Shown: one piece after another, positions 35,413 through 43,897 of the stretch
How positions within the stretch are numbered: position 1 is the stretch's first letter
Layout of the letters: the number at the start of each line of letters is the position of its first letter
Assembly: GCA_947477745.1 (NCBI GenBank)
Contig: CANJUF010000011.1
Span: 1 to 64,000 of the forward strand
DNA: 64,000 nucleotides
From: Sphingomonadaceae bacterium
Lineage (GTDB): Bacteria > Pseudomonadota > Alphaproteobacteria > Sphingomonadales > Sphingomonadaceae
Reading direction: 5' to 3'
Position numbers and translations under genes: made by a program
The notes under the pieces: model-generated
Databases searched by the model: none
Told to the model about the DNA's origin: nothing
The model's input: the letters and a program-made list of their open reading frames with translations, nothing else

Positions 35413-36813
35413 ATGGAATATGTCTCCACCAGGGGCAGCGCCCCGCCGCTCGACTTCGAAGGCGCGACGCTGGCGGGCCTCGCCAGCGACGGCGGGCTTT
35501 ACGTGCCGCGCGAATGGCCACGCTTCACCGAAGCCGAGATTGCCGCCATGGCGGGCCTGCCCTATGCAGAGCTTGCCGCGCGGGTGATGGAGCCCTTCGT
35601 CGGCGATTGCCTTTCGCCCGAGCGCCTGCGCGAGCTGACCCGCGAGGCCTATGGCCGCTTCTCGCACACGGCGGTGACGCCGCTTGTCCAGCTCGACCAG
35701 CGGCACTGGCTGCTTGAACTTTTCCACGGACCCACGCTTGCCTTCAAGGACGTAGCGCTGCAGTTGCTTGGCCTGCTGTTCGAGGAATTTCTCGGCCGCT
35801 CGGGCAGGAACCTCACCATCGTCGGCGCGACCTCTGGCGATACCGGATCGGCAGCGATCGACGCCGTGGCAGGCCGTGACAACGTGACGATCTTCATGCT
35901 GCACCCCAAGGGCCGGGTCAGCGATGTGCAGCGCCGCCAGATGACCACCGTGCTCGCGCCCAACGTCCACAACCTGGCGATCGAGGGCAGCTTCGACGAT
36001 GCGCAGGCCATGGTGAAGCGCATGTTCGGCGACACCGCGATGACCGGGCGCTTCGCGATCGGCGCGGTTAATTCGATCAACTGGGCGCGGCTGATGGCGC
36101 AGGTGGTTTATTACTTCGCCAGCGCGCTGCAACTTGGCGCGCCCCGGCGCGAGATCGCCTTCTCGGTGCCGACCGGCAATTTCGGTGACGTGTTCGCAGG
36201 CTATGTCGCGTCGCAAATGGGTCTGCCGGTCGCGCGGCTTATCGTCGCCACCAATGTCAACGACATCCTCCACCGTGCAATTTCGAGCGGGAATTACTCG
36301 GCCGGAACGGTCACGGCCACGGCCGCGCCCTCGATGGACATCCAGGTCTCCTCCAACTTCGAGCGGCTGCTGTTCGATCTGGGCGGGCGCGACGGCGCGG
36401 CGCTGGCGGCGCAGATGGCGGGCTTCGAGGCGAACAAGGCGATGCAGCTCACCAACGCACAGCGCGAGGGCGCTTCGGCGCTGTTTTCCAGCGCGCGCGC
36501 CGATGCTGCGGAAATGAGCGGCGCGATTCGGTGGGCGTGGGAGAACTGCGGCGAGCTGATCGATCCGCATACCGCTTGCGGACTGCACGCAGCGGTCGCC
36601 AGCGATCTCGATCTGGCGGTGCCGATCGTTACGCTGGCGACCGCGCATCCGGCGAAGTTCCGCGATCCGGTCGAGCGAGCGACCGGCAACCGCCCGGCGC
36701 TGCCCGCGCGAATCGGCGACCTGTTCCAGCGCGAGGAACGCTGTTCCGACCTGCTGGGAGACTACAGCGCGGTGGCGGACTACGTGGCGAGCCACGCGAC
36801 GCCGAAGGCCTGA
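35413..36813 (+). CDS. thrC: Threonine synthase
   Basis: 466 residues. Makes threonine from O-phosphohomoserine with PLP. Marks are YVSTRGSAPPLDFEGATLAGLASDGGLYVP at the N terminus (shown in part here), FHGPTLAFKDVALQLLG with the PLP Lys, TSGDTGSAAIDAVAG and VPTGNFGDVFAGYVA for phosphate binding. It lies 11 bp after the SURF1 gene, and the methyltransferase gene overlaps its stop. Confidence 0.96.
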   Translation: MEYVSTRGSAPPLDFEGATLAGLASDGGLYVPREWPRFTEAEIAAMAGLPYAELAARVMEPFVGDCLSPERLRELTREAYGRFSHTAVTPLVQLDQRHWLLELFHGPTLAFKDVALQLLGLLFEEFLGRSGRNLTIVGATSGDTGSAAIDAVAGRDNVTIFMLHPKGRVSDVQRRQMTTVLAPNVHNLAIEGSFDDAQAMVKRMFGDTAMTGRFAIGAVNSINWARLMAQVVYYFASALQLGAPRREIAFSVPTGNFGDVFAGYVASQMGLPVARLIVATNVNDILHRAISSGNYSAGTVTATAAPSMDIQVSSNFERLLFDLGGRDGAALAAQMAGFEANKAMQLTNAQREGASALFSSARADAAEMSGAIRWAWENCGELIDPHTACGLHAAVASDLDLAVPIVTLATAHPAKFRDPVERATGNRPALPARIGDLFQREERCSDLLGDYSAVADYVASHATPKA

Positions 36814-37757
36814 TGGCGCGGCTGGTCCGTGAGCCTGTCCTGCTCACAGGCGAGGGCTGGCAGGACTATGCGCTCGTCGATTCGGGCCACGGCCGCAAGC
36901 TTGAGAGCTACGGCCAATACCGCTTCATCCGGCCTGAGCCGCAGGCGATGTGGTCGCCGCGCCTGCCGCAATGGGATGCGCACGGCGAATTCGTGCCCGG
37001 CTCGGACGAGGATGGCGGCGGGCGCTGGATGTTCGACAAGCCAGTGCCGCGCGAGGGCTGGCCGCTCCACTGGCGCGAAGTCAAATTTACCGCGCAGTGT
37101 ACCCCGTTCCGGCATCTCGGCTTCTTCCCCGACATGGCACCGGTGTGGGACTGGATGCGGGAACAACTGAGTCCCTGCGAAGGCAGGGACCTGTTACCCG
37201 ATGCGCAGCCGCTGCCAGAAGGAGGTCCCTGCCTTCGCAGGGACTCGAGCACGCTCAACCTGTTCGGCTATACCGGCGTCGGCACTCTGGCGCTGTCCGA
37301 TTGCGGGCCGGTCACCCACGTCGATGCCAGCAAGAAATCGGTGGCACAGGCGCGCGAGAATGCCGCGATGTCGGGCATGGCGGATCGCCCGGTCCGCTGG
37401 CTCATCGATGATGCGGCAAAGTTCGCCGCGCGCGAGGTGCGCCGGGGCAAGCGCTATGACGGGATCATCCTCGATCCGCCGAAGTTCGGGCGCGGACCGG
37501 AAGGCGAGGTCTGGCGGCTGGAGGAAGGCTTGCCCGGCCTGATTGCAGATTGCCGCAAGCTGCTCGACGATCAGAGCCGCTTCCTGTTCCTCACGGTCTA
37601 TGCCGTTCGGATGAGCAGCCTTGCGCTTTCGGGGCTGCTGGCCGAGCACTTCGCCGATCTGCGCGGAACGATCGAGCACGGCGATCTGGCGGTGCAGGAA
37701 CAAGGCGAGGACGCCCGCCTGCTCCCCACCGCCATATTCGCGCGCTGGCGCATTTAA
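36813..37757 (+). CDS. RlmI-type class I SAM-dependent methyltransferase with an in-frame palindromic insert
   Basis: 314 residues, start overlapping the thrC stop. Motif I is NLFGYTGVGTLAL, followed by THVDASKKSVAQARENAAMSG (acidic ribose ligand) and the IILDPPKFGRGP catalytic loop, all as in RlmI/RsmC-like rRNA methyltransferases. Residues about 119-145 (SPCEGRDLLPDAQPLPEGG and on) do not look like the family. They are the translation of a palindromic repeat at 37169-37246 inserted just before motif I. Activity depends on whether this loop is tolerated. The target RNA base cannot be read. Confidence 0.88.
   Translation: MARLVREPVLLTGEGWQDYALVDSGHGRKLESYGQYRFIRPEPQAMWSPRLPQWDAHGEFVPGSDEDGGGRWMFDKPVPREGWPLHWREVKFTAQCTPFRHLGFFPDMAPVWDWMREQLSPCEGRDLLPDAQPLPEGGPCLRRDSSTLNLFGYTGVGTLALSDCGPVTHVDASKKSVAQARENAAMSGMADRPVRWLIDDAAKFAAREVRRGKRYDGIILDPPKFGRGPEGEVWRLEEGLPGLIADCRKLLDDQSRFLFLTVYAVRMSSLALSGLLAEHFADLRGTIEHGDLAVQEQGEDARLLPTAIFARWRI
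37169..37246. repeat. In-frame palindromic repeat element, copy A (78 bp)
   Basis: Two 23-base arms (37169-37191 and 37224-37246) are exact reverse complements around a 32-base centre. Each arm is itself a hairpin, GTCCCTGC-GAAG-GCAGGGAC. 78 bases equal 26 codons, so the reading frame of the methyltransferase is kept. A diverged copy lies in rsmE (57251-57324). Confidence 0.9.
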
Positions 37758-37773
37758 GGCTAAGAGCGCGGCC

Positions 37774-38145
37774 ATGGCCGATTCGCTGATCCTCGAAGTC
37801 GCCGATTTCGAAACCGATGTCCTGACCGGCATCTATTCGGAGGAGACCGGCAAGCCGCAGCCGCTGCGGATCTCGGTGGCGGTGCGGCTGACGCCCGCTC
37901 AGCGCTACGAGCCGCACACGCCGCTGTCGGCGAGCAAGAACTACATGAACCTCAAGTTCGCGGCGACCGAGGCCTTGCCCGAGGGGCTGCACTTCAAGCT
38001 GATCGAGGCGGTGGCCGATCACATCTGCGAAACGCTGTTCCTCCAGGACAAGCGGGTCGAGGCGGTGACGGTCAAGATCGTCAAGCTGGCGATAGCCGAG
38101 CACGGCGAGAAGATCGGTATCACTTTGCACCGGGACCGGCGCTGA
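37774..38145 (+). CDS. folB: Dihydroneopterin aldolase
   Basis: 123 residues. Folate pathway enzyme that splits dihydroneopterin to hydroxymethyl-dihydropterin. Marks are DFETDVLTGIYSEETGKPQPLRIS (conserved Tyr and Glu), NYMNLKFAATEAL and HFKLIEAVADHICETLF. T-fold proteins of this kind form octamers. Follows the methyltransferase gene by 16 bp, and the next gene overlaps its stop. Confidence 0.92.
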   Translation: MADSLILEVADFETDVLTGIYSEETGKPQPLRISVAVRLTPAQRYEPHTPLSASKNYMNLKFAATEALPEGLHFKLIEAVADHICETLFLQDKRVEAVTVKIVKLAIAEHGEKIGITLHRDRR

Positions 38146-38486
38146 TGCCCGCGATGCGGGTGGGCGCTCTGCCTGATGCGGCGCTAGACGCCGCTGCCGC
38201 GTTTCATGCCGATGTTCTGCCCAAAGTGCGATCGACGCTTTCTGGCGGCGAGGATCTGGTTCTGGTGTTCGATCCCGCCAGTCACGAGCACCATGCATGG
38301 CGCCTGGCAGTGGTGCAGCAACTGGCGCGCGATCATGCGCCGCTTCGCGTCAATGCCATCGAATCGGACGATGAAGACGCCATTGCCGCTGCGCTCGCTT
38401 ATGCCGGCTCGGCCCCCGGCCTGACCGGACAATTACTGCGACTTGATCGCAATGGCGCAGGCGCGCTACTATCTCCATCGACATGA
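38145..38486 (+). CDS. Small Rossmann-like protein of unknown function (113 aa)
   Basis: Starts TGATG on the folB stop and its own stop overlaps moaA, so it is locked between folate and molybdopterin genes. Composition suggests one alpha/beta domain (EDLVLVFDPASHEHHAWR, then VNAIESDDEDAIAAALAYA). No catalytic motif was recognised. Context makes a pterin-related role conceivable, but that is only positional inference. Confidence 0.75.
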   Translation: MPAMRVGALPDAALDAAAAFHADVLPKVRSTLSGGEDLVLVFDPASHEHHAWRLAVVQQLARDHAPLRVNAIESDDEDAIAAALAYAGSAPGLTGQLLRLDRNGAGALLSPST

Positions 38487-39499
38487 CCATCAGCGCACCC
38501 CCAAAGTCGCAACTCGTCGACCAGTTCGCCCGCCGCATCAGCTATCTGCGGCTGTCGGTGACCGACCGCTGCGATCTGCGCTGCGCGTACTGCATGCCCG
38601 AGAAGATGACCTTCCTGCCGCGTAAGGATGTGCTCAGCCTTGAAGAGCTGCATGACATGGCGCTGGGCTTCATCGCGCGCGGCATCACCAAGATCCGGCT
38701 GACCGGCGGCGAACCGCTGGTGCGGCGCGACATGATGGAACTGGTCACCGCGCTTGGCCGCAAGCTTGAGGACGGTCTCGAAGAGCTGACCATGACCACT
38801 AACGCCACCCGGCTGGCGGAGTTTGCCGATGGCCTCGCGGCGGCGGGCATCAGGCGGATCAACGTCTCGCTCGACACGCTCGACCGGGAAACCTTCGCGC
38901 GGCTGGCGCGGCGCGATTCGCTGCCTCAGGTGCTCGAGGGCATCGCGGCGGCGAAGGCGGCAGGCCTCAAGGTCAAAATCAACACCGTGGCGCTCAAGGG
39001 CATCAACGAAGGCGGGATCGCCGATCTGATTGCCTGGGCGCACGGACAGCACTTCGACATAACGCTGATCGAGGTCATGCCGCTCGGCGAGGTCGACGAG
39101 GACCGCTTCGATCACTACCTGCCGCTGATGGCGGTGCGCGAGCAGCTTGAGCAGCAATGGACGCTAACCCCCAGCGATCATCGCACCGGCGGCCCGGCGC
39201 GTTATTTCGACGTGGCCGAGACTGGCGGGCGGCTTGGCCTGATCACCCCGCTGACCAACAATTTCTGCGATGGCTGCAACCGCATTCGCGTCACCGCCAC
39301 GGGCCAGCTTTACGCCTGCCTTGGCGGCAACGAGCAGGTAGACCTGCGCGCCGCCCTGCGAAGCGCGGATCCGCAAGCGGCGCTTGATGAAGGGCTGGAC
39401 CTTGCCATGCGGATCAAGCCCGCGCGCCATAACTTCGCGATCGACGCGCACGGCCAGGCCCCGGCGCTGGCCCGCCACATGTCGATGACTGGCGGCTGA
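38483..39499 (+). CDS. moaA: GTP 3',8-cyclase (molybdenum cofactor biosynthesis)
   Basis: 338 residues. Radical-SAM enzyme that starts molybdopterin synthesis from GTP. The first cluster site is CDLRCAYC, the second FCDGCNRIRVTATGQLYAC, and the protein ends in the GG tail (MSMTGG) needed for activity. Other MoaA marks are LTGGEPLVRRDM and NVSLDTLD. ATGA overlap with the gene before. moaC is not in the window and must be elsewhere. Confidence 0.97.
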   Translation: MTISAPPKSQLVDQFARRISYLRLSVTDRCDLRCAYCMPEKMTFLPRKDVLSLEELHDMALGFIARGITKIRLTGGEPLVRRDMMELVTALGRKLEDGLEELTMTTNATRLAEFADGLAAAGIRRINVSLDTLDRETFARLARRDSLPQVLEGIAAAKAAGLKVKINTVALKGINEGGIADLIAWAHGQHFDITLIEVMPLGEVDEDRFDHYLPLMAVREQLEQQWTLTPSDHRTGGPARYFDVAETGGRLGLITPLTNNFCDGCNRIRVTATGQLYACLGGNEQVDLRAALRSADPQAALDEGLDLAMRIKPARHNFAIDAHGQAPALARHMSMTGG

Positions 39500-39503
39500 T
39501 CCC

Positions 39504-39746
39504 ATGCCGCTCAGGCTCGTGTTTCTGGGACGGCTTGCCGACGTGGCTGGAGCTGGCGAGCGCGAGGTTGCCGCCGTGCCTTCGATAGCGGCGCTGCTCG
39601 CGGGTCTGGAGCCGGAGCTTTCGGCGGCGCTTGGCGCGGCCCGGATCCGGATCGCGGTCAACGGCAACGTGGTTGCCGACCGCGCGATGTTCACTCTGCG
39701 CGACGGCGACGAGGTGGCGTTCCTGCCGCCCGTCAGCGGAGGTTGA
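39504..39746 (+). CDS. moaD: Molybdopterin synthase small subunit
   Basis: 80 residues with the ubiquitin-like fold and the required C-terminal GG (PPVSGG), which is thiocarboxylated to donate sulfur to precursor Z. Starts 4 bp after moaA. moaE overlaps its stop (TTGA). Confidence 0.95.
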   Translation: MPLRLVFLGRLADVAGAGEREVAAVPSIAALLAGLEPELSAALGAARIRIAVNGNVVADRAMFTLRDGDEVAFLPPVSGG

Positions 39747-40207
39747 GGTTGGCCGATGTCCGCCTGCTGACCGGCTCGTTCGATGCTGCTGTCGAGATCG
39801 AACGGTTCCTCGCCGCCAATGGCGAAGCGGGCGGGGTCGCGAGTTTCATCGGCAGGGTGCGGCCTGGCGGCGGGGTCGAAGCGCTCGAGCTGTCGCATTA
39901 CGAGCCGCTGACGCTGCCCGGTATGCAAGCGCTTGCCGCCGAGGTCGAGGCGCGCTGGCAGGTCACCGGGCTGCTCATCGTTCACCGCTCGGGCGTGATG
40001 CTGCCGGGCGAAGCGATCGTGCTGGTCGCGGCTGCCGCGCACCATCGGCGCGAGGCGATCGAGGCGGTCGATTTCGCAATGGATCACCTCAAGGGCGATT
40101 CGTGGTTCTGGAAGCGCGAGAAGCGCGCCGATGGCTGGCACTGGATCGAACCGCGCGAACGCGATTTTTCCGATCTCGCGCGTTGGGACGAAAAATCAGC
40201 TAATTGA
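39743..40207 (+). CDS. moaE: Molybdopterin synthase large subunit
   Basis: 154 residues from a TTG overlapping the moaD stop (a second TTG follows at 39749). Marks are GGVASFIGRVRPGG, LELSHYEPLTLPGM, IVHRSGVMLPGE, HHRREAIEAVDFAMDHLK and the final WFWKREKRADGWHWIEP with active-site Lys residues. Pairs with MoaD to insert two sulfurs. The molybdoenzyme at 723-2978 is a possible client. Confidence 0.95.
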   Translation: MRLADVRLLTGSFDAAVEIERFLAANGEAGGVASFIGRVRPGGGVEALELSHYEPLTLPGMQALAAEVEARWQVTGLLIVHRSGVMLPGEAIVLVAAAAHHRREAIEAVDFAMDHLKGDSWFWKREKRADGWHWIEPRERDFSDLARWDEKSAN

Positions 40208-40269
40208 TCGATATCAAGGCGTAGCGGGGTCATCGGGGCCAATGGTCGGGCACGAAAGGAAACCGACCC

Positions 40270-40689
40270 ATGGCCGAACACATTTCCCAGCAAGATCTTG
40301 CCCGCATCGCCACGATCACCGATGCGCCAGTCCAGACGAAGGTCGATCGCACGTTCGGCCTGCCGATCGGCCTCTATATGACGACGGTCGGGGCATACCT
40401 CGCCTTCCTGCTGTTGATGTCGACGATGTTGCTCAATCCCGGACTGGTCATTCCGCTGGCGATCTGCGCGCTCAGCGTGGTCGCGGGTTTCGGCGTGCCG
40501 ACGCTGTGGGCACGGATGAACCCTGAAAACGACAGCCGCCCGCTCACCTTCGGCCAGTTCCAGCACCGCGGCATCGACATCATGACCGGACACCTGACCG
40601 CTGCCGAGGCTTCGGTCCAGGTACTGATCCTGCCGGTCCTCATTCTCGCGTGGGGCATTGCCTGCGCCGTTATCATCGCGCTGACCTGA
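40270..40689 (+). CDS. Uncharacterised inner-membrane protein (139 aa)
   Basis: No family recognised. A cytosolic head (MAEHISQQDLARIATITDAP) precedes three hydrophobic stretches near residues 35-58, 60-75 and 113-136. GAAAGGAA lies about 9 bases before the ATG. Stands alone between moaE and a convergent terminator, so it is probably its own unit. Confidence 0.7.
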   Translation: MAEHISQQDLARIATITDAPVQTKVDRTFGLPIGLYMTTVGAYLAFLLLMSTMLLNPGLVIPLAICALSVVAGFGVPTLWARMNPENDSRPLTFGQFQHRGIDIMTGHLTAAEASVQVLILPVLILAWGIACAVIIALT

Positions 40690-40693
40690 AACG

Positions 40694-40712
40694 TCTCTCT
40701 CTCTCTCTCTCT
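40694..40712. repeat. TC dinucleotide microsatellite
   Basis: A run of about nine and a half TC units directly after the stop of the membrane-protein gene. It is outside coding sequence and 20 bp before a hairpin, so any length change should not switch a frame. Confidence 0.85.
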
Positions 40713-40731
40713 GCCAAGGCAGCGCCGTGAC

Positions 40732-40763
40732 GAAGCCTCCCCTCCGCTCACAGGGGAGGCTTC
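40732..40763. terminator. Bidirectional hairpin terminator candidate
   Basis: Perfect 12-bp stem GAAGCCTCCCCT/AGGGGAGGCTTC around an 8-base loop, between the convergent genes ending at 40689 and 40786. No T run follows, so it may also be a repeat-type hairpin. Confidence 0.6.
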
Positions 40764-40785
40764 ATGCGTTTGAGGGCAGGATTAG

Positions 40786-41313
40786 CTAAATCCGTACCTG
40801 ACCCGCGAGCCGCGTCAGGGTCTGGTTTTCTTCGTCGACCCAGCCGCCGATCCGCTCGCGTGCTTCGCCGAGCGCCTGCGCGGTTGGCGTGATCCGGTCG
40901 GGCTCGGCAAGCCGTTCCTGCGCAAACATCAGCTCGATATCGGCCTGGGCGATCACTGCCTGGCTGCGCAGGCTTTGCAGGTCCGCGAGCGCGACTTGCG
41001 CCTCGATCCACGAATCGGCAGGCGCGCGCGCGCCGCGCGCCGCGCTTACCAATCTTGCCGCGCTGGCGGTTCCCGCCACAAAAGAGGCATGGGCCTTGCG
41101 CGCCTGTTCGACAGCCTGGGCGATACGCTGGCCGGTTTCGGCGGCTAGATGCGGCGGGGGCGGCACTGGCGGGGGCTGCACTGGCATGGCGATGTCCGTA
41201 GCGCGCTCGGCAGGGAGGATCGCCAGCGAGGGATAGTCGCCATCCGCCGAAGCACAGGCGGCCAGCGTCAATGGCAAGGCGATTGCGGCAAGGCAGGGCA
41301 GGGTGCGCGGCAT
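40786..41313 (-). CDS. Predicted lipoprotein of unknown function (175 aa)
   Basis: Read from the ATG at 41313 (MPRTLPCLAAIALPLTLAAC), a clear lipoprotein signal with cleavage before Cys; an upstream open stretch lacks a ribosome site. The mature part begins ASADGDYPSLAILPAERATD, has a Pro-rich linker (PPPVPPPPH) and then two long helices (ETGQRIAQAVEQARKAHASF; DLQSLRSQAVIAQADIELMF), giving an all-helical periplasmic domain. No family was recognised. Confidence 0.75.
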   Translation of the reverse strand: MPRTLPCLAAIALPLTLAACASADGDYPSLAILPAERATDIAMPVQPPPVPPPPHLAAETGQRIAQAVEQARKAHASFVAGTASAARLVSAARGARAPADSWIEAQVALADLQSLRSQAVIAQADIELMFAQERLAEPDRITPTAQALGEARERIGGWVDEENQTLTRLAGQVRI

Positions 41314-41409
41314 GGCTTGGCCATTAGCATGCCTGTCATCCAAGGCGAGAGGGTAATGCCAAACCCCGATCCGCTGGTTGACACACAGCGGGCCTTCGAT
41401 TAACGGCAC

Positions 41410-41528
41410 CTCTCTTTCCGGCAGCCTGCGTCTCAGCGGGCTGTCCGGTGGTTCACCCGCCGAGTGCCGATTGATCGGTATTCAAGCGGAGCGGGCAGTT
41501 TGAGACGACGTTTACAGGTAAGGGTACC
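41410..41528 (+). promoter_or_regulatory. Leader of rplU-rpmA with small hairpin
   Basis: 119-bp gap before rplU. AGCCTGC/GCGGGCT (41423-41429, 41436-41442) forms a 7-bp stem with one G-U pair. Leaders before rplU regulate by L21 in some bacteria; whether this one does is unknown. Confidence 0.3.
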
Positions 41529-41897
41529 ATGTTCGCAGTTGTGCGCACGGGCGGCAAGCAATACCGCGTTGCCGCCGGAGACAAGATCGCGGTCGAGAAG
41601 CTGGCGGGTGACGCTGGCGACAAGATCACGCTGGGCGATGTTCTGATCGCGGGTGAGGACGGCTCTGTAGCCGATGCCTCCAAGGTTTCGGTGGCCGCCG
41701 AAATCATCGCGCAGGCCAAGTCCGAAAAGGTCGTGGTGTTCAAGAAGCGCCGCCGCCACAACTATCGCCGCAAGATCGGCCATCGCCAGCAGATGACCTT
41801 GCTGCGCATCCTTGCGGTGGGCGAGGAAAAGAAGTCCGCGCCGAAGAAGGCGGCTGCCGCGAAGGCGGACACGCCTGCCGAAGACAGCGCTGAATAA
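41529..41897 (+). CDS. rplU: 50S ribosomal protein L21
   Basis: 122 residues. Starts [20 protein letters not shown], holds the 23S rRNA contact [16 protein letters not shown] and ends in an Ala/Lys-rich tail ([18 protein letters not shown]) longer than in E. coli. AGGTAAGG lies just before the ATG. Transcribed with rpmA and ending at a clear terminator. Confidence 0.98.
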   Translation: MFAVVRTGGKQYRVAAGDKIAVEKLAGDAGDKITLGDVLIAGEDGSVADASKVSVAAEIIAQAKSEKVVVFKKRRRHNYRRKIGHRQQMTLLRILAVGEEKKSAPKKAAAAKADTPAEDSAE

Positions 41898-41915
41898 AGA
41901 CCGGAGTAGCACGAG

Positions 41916-42185
41916 ATGGCACATAAGAAAGCAGGCGGCTCGTCGCGCAACGGTCGCGATTCGCAGAGCAAGCGCCTTGGCGTCAAGAAGTTCGGCGGCG
42001 AGAACGTGATCGGCGGCAACATCATCATCCGCCAGCGCGGCACCCGTGTCTATCCCGGCGTCAATGTCGGTATTGGCCGGGACCATACCCTGTTCGCGCT
42101 CGGCGAGGGCCGCGTGCGATTCCACAAGGGCAAGCTTGGCCGCAAATACGTATCGGTAGATGCGATGGCACAGGCAGCCGAATAG
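41916..42185 (+). CDS. rpmA: 50S ribosomal protein L27
   Basis: 89 residues. [20 protein letters not shown] is the conserved head that reaches towards the peptidyl transferase centre. [20 protein letters not shown] follows. 18 bp after rplU. Confidence 0.98.
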   Translation: MAHKKAGGSSRNGRDSQSKRLGVKKFGGENVIGGNIIIRQRGTRVYPGVNVGIGRDHTLFALGEGRVRFHKGKLGRKYVSVDAMAQAAE

Positions 42186-42252
42186 CCGGACAGTCGATGA
42201 CGGGCTGTCCTTGACGGATGGCCCCTTCCGGCCCGCAAGCCGGAAAACGAGA

Positions 42253-42283
42253 GGGAGAGGGGCCAGACCCGTCTCCCTTTTTT
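42253..42283 (+). terminator. Rho-independent terminator after rplU-rpmA
   Basis: GGGAGA pairs with TCTCCC across an inner GGG/CCC pairing, followed by six T residues at 42278-42283. It lies 68 bp after the rpmA stop on the same strand. Confidence 0.85.
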
Positions 42284-42404
42284 GATTCTCCCTCGGTCGC
42301 GTAGCAAGCGGACTTCGTCGAAAGCCGCTGCGCCTGTGCGTAATGGCCCTGTAACATCGCCAGAATAAAGGCGCGGAACGGGGCGAATGAGGTGGAGAGA
42401 CGTG

Positions 42405-42971
42405 ATGTTCATTCGCAGCGAGAGGCTGTTCCTGAGACCCGGCTGGCCTGAGGACTGGCAGGACCTGTTCGCCTTGATTCGCGACGAGGGAATCGTGCGC
42501 AATCTGGCCAGTGCGCCGTGGCCTTATACCCGCGAACATGCGCGGGAATTCGCCGCGCGGCTGGAGCAGACCGGGCTGCCGAGCTTTTTCATAACGCTTC
42601 CCGGTTCAAACGGCGCTTCGCTGATCGGCTGCGCCGGTCTGGGGCGCAGCGGCGACGACATCGAACTGGGCTACTGGATCGCGCGTGATCACTGGGGTCG
42701 CGGCTTCGCGACCGAGGCGGTGCGCGCAGTGCTCTCGGTTGCCCGCGCGCTTGGCCATCGGCGGATCGTCGCCGGTCACTTCATCGACAATCCGGCGTCA
42801 GGGAGAGTGCTTGAAAAGGCGGGCTTCCGGTCCATCCCCGGCGTGTCGCGGCGTTTCAGCCAGGCGCGCGGGGAAGAGGTGCCCAGCCGCCGCTTCGAAA
42901 TTATGCTCGATCCGTGTGGCGGCGATCCGGATGCCGACTGCGATGCAGGAAAGCCGCGCATGGCGGCGTGA
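42405..42971 (+). CDS. GNAT-family N-acetyltransferase
   Basis: 188 residues from the ATG at 42405, which has GGAGA seven bases upstream; ATG 42387 is in frame but lacks a site. The RimJ/RimL-type core is visible: SERLFLRPGWPEDWQDLFAL, ELGYWIARDHWGRGFATEAVRAVL (acetyl-CoA loop, Q/RxxGxG/A type) and GHFIDNPASGRVLEKAGFRS. It transfers acetyl to an amine; the target protein or small molecule is unknown. Confidence 0.88.
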   Translation: MFIRSERLFLRPGWPEDWQDLFALIRDEGIVRNLASAPWPYTREHAREFAARLEQTGLPSFFITLPGSNGASLIGCAGLGRSGDDIELGYWIARDHWGRGFATEAVRAVLSVARALGHRRIVAGHFIDNPASGRVLEKAGFRSIPGVSRRFSQARGEEVPSRRFEIMLDPCGGDPDADCDAGKPRMAA

Positions 42972-42982
42972 AGAGTCCATTG

Positions 42983-43008
42983 TTCCCCTCTCCTGACGGG
43001 GAGGGGAA
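42983..43008. terminator. Convergent hairpin between the GNAT gene and ygfZ
   Basis: An 11-bp stem (TTCCCCTCTCC / GGGGAGGGGAA, one G-U pair) with loop TGAC lies in the 42-bp gap between convergent stops. It should end transcription in both directions or be a repeat hairpin. Confidence 0.6.
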
Positions 43009-43013
43009 GTGAA

Positions 43014-43736
43014 TCACATAAGCCAGTCCGGCCGCCAATCCGGGGCAATGTCCTCGATCCGCAAGTGATCGACGGCAAGGCCAAGCTCAGGGTAAGCGGC
43101 GCGCTGGCGGGCGGGATCGGACTTATCGAGCGGCACCGCGATCAGGCGGCGATTGACCTTCTGCCGCCAGTTCATCCGCGCAGTGTTTTCCTGCCCGATG
43201 TAGCAGCCCTTGGTGAAGCTGACGCCGTGCAGCTCGGCGGCATTGCATTCGAGCCACAGCGTTGCATCGCTGCCAAGCTCGGCCCGTCCTTCGCTCACGC
43301 CGAGCGCAAGCCGGTGCGCGCGCCAAGCTGCATCGGCACACTTGTCCTCGTCCGAAACCGGGGCCAGCCAGCGTTCGCCCAATGCGGGCAGGCGGGGGTC
43401 GGGAGCAGCGCCATCGCCGTTGTGCGGGCGCCAGTGAACCGCCAGGCCTTCATCGCGGGTGATGTCGATCGCGCGTCGCAGGCGATATAGCGAGAGACGC
43501 TTTGCCAGCGCTTCCGCCGCGTCCGCCTCGCAGTCGATCAGGGCATCGTGCCCCGACGGCCATACGATGAAATCGTACAGCACCTTGCCTTGCGGGCTTA
43601 GCAGCGCCGCCCAGACCGGCAGCGCGCCCGTTACGTCGTTGGTGACGAGACCTTGCAGGAAATCGAACACGTCCTCTCCCGCCTCGCGGGGGGACAGGCG
43701 CAGCACAGCGCGTTCACAAAGGCGGGTGGCGGTCAT
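43014..43736 (-). CDS. ygfZ: YgfZ-type folate-binding iron-sulfur assembly protein
   Basis: About 240 residues from ATG 43736. Resembles the GcvT fold with the YgfZ signature FTKGCYIGQENTARMNWR, including the conserved Cys. FDFLQGLVTNDVTG lies near the start. YgfZ uses tetrahydrofolate to help build or repair 4Fe-4S proteins, which fits the Fe-S carrier at the window start. An upstream open stretch to 43787 is not needed. Confidence 0.93.
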   Translation of the reverse strand: MTATRLCERAVLRLSPREAGEDVFDFLQGLVTNDVTGALPVWAALLSPQGKVLYDFIVWPSGHDALIDCEADAAEALAKRLSLYRLRRAIDITRDEGLAVHWRPHNGDGAAPDPRLPALGERWLAPVSDEDKCADAAWRAHRLALGVSEGRAELGSDATLWLECNAAELHGVSFTKGCYIGQENTARMNWRQKVNRRLIAVPLDKSDPARQRAAYPELGLAVDHLRIEDIAPDWRPDWLM

Positions 43737-43897
43737 CTCCGGCAAGGTGGGGGCTTGCCCGCGGCTTGGCAATGCCGCCGTCTGCAATCGCCGTTACCAA
43801 TCACTGTAACAGTCGACGCCTCGCTTAGCGAAATCGGGCGCAATACCCATATAGTGGCCAACAACCTTTTCTCCCCGCATACCGGAGGACACAACCC

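Noticed and set aside
40694..40712. TC repeat as a phase-variation switch
   Set aside because: It is after a stop codon and before a hairpin, so it cannot change a reading frame.
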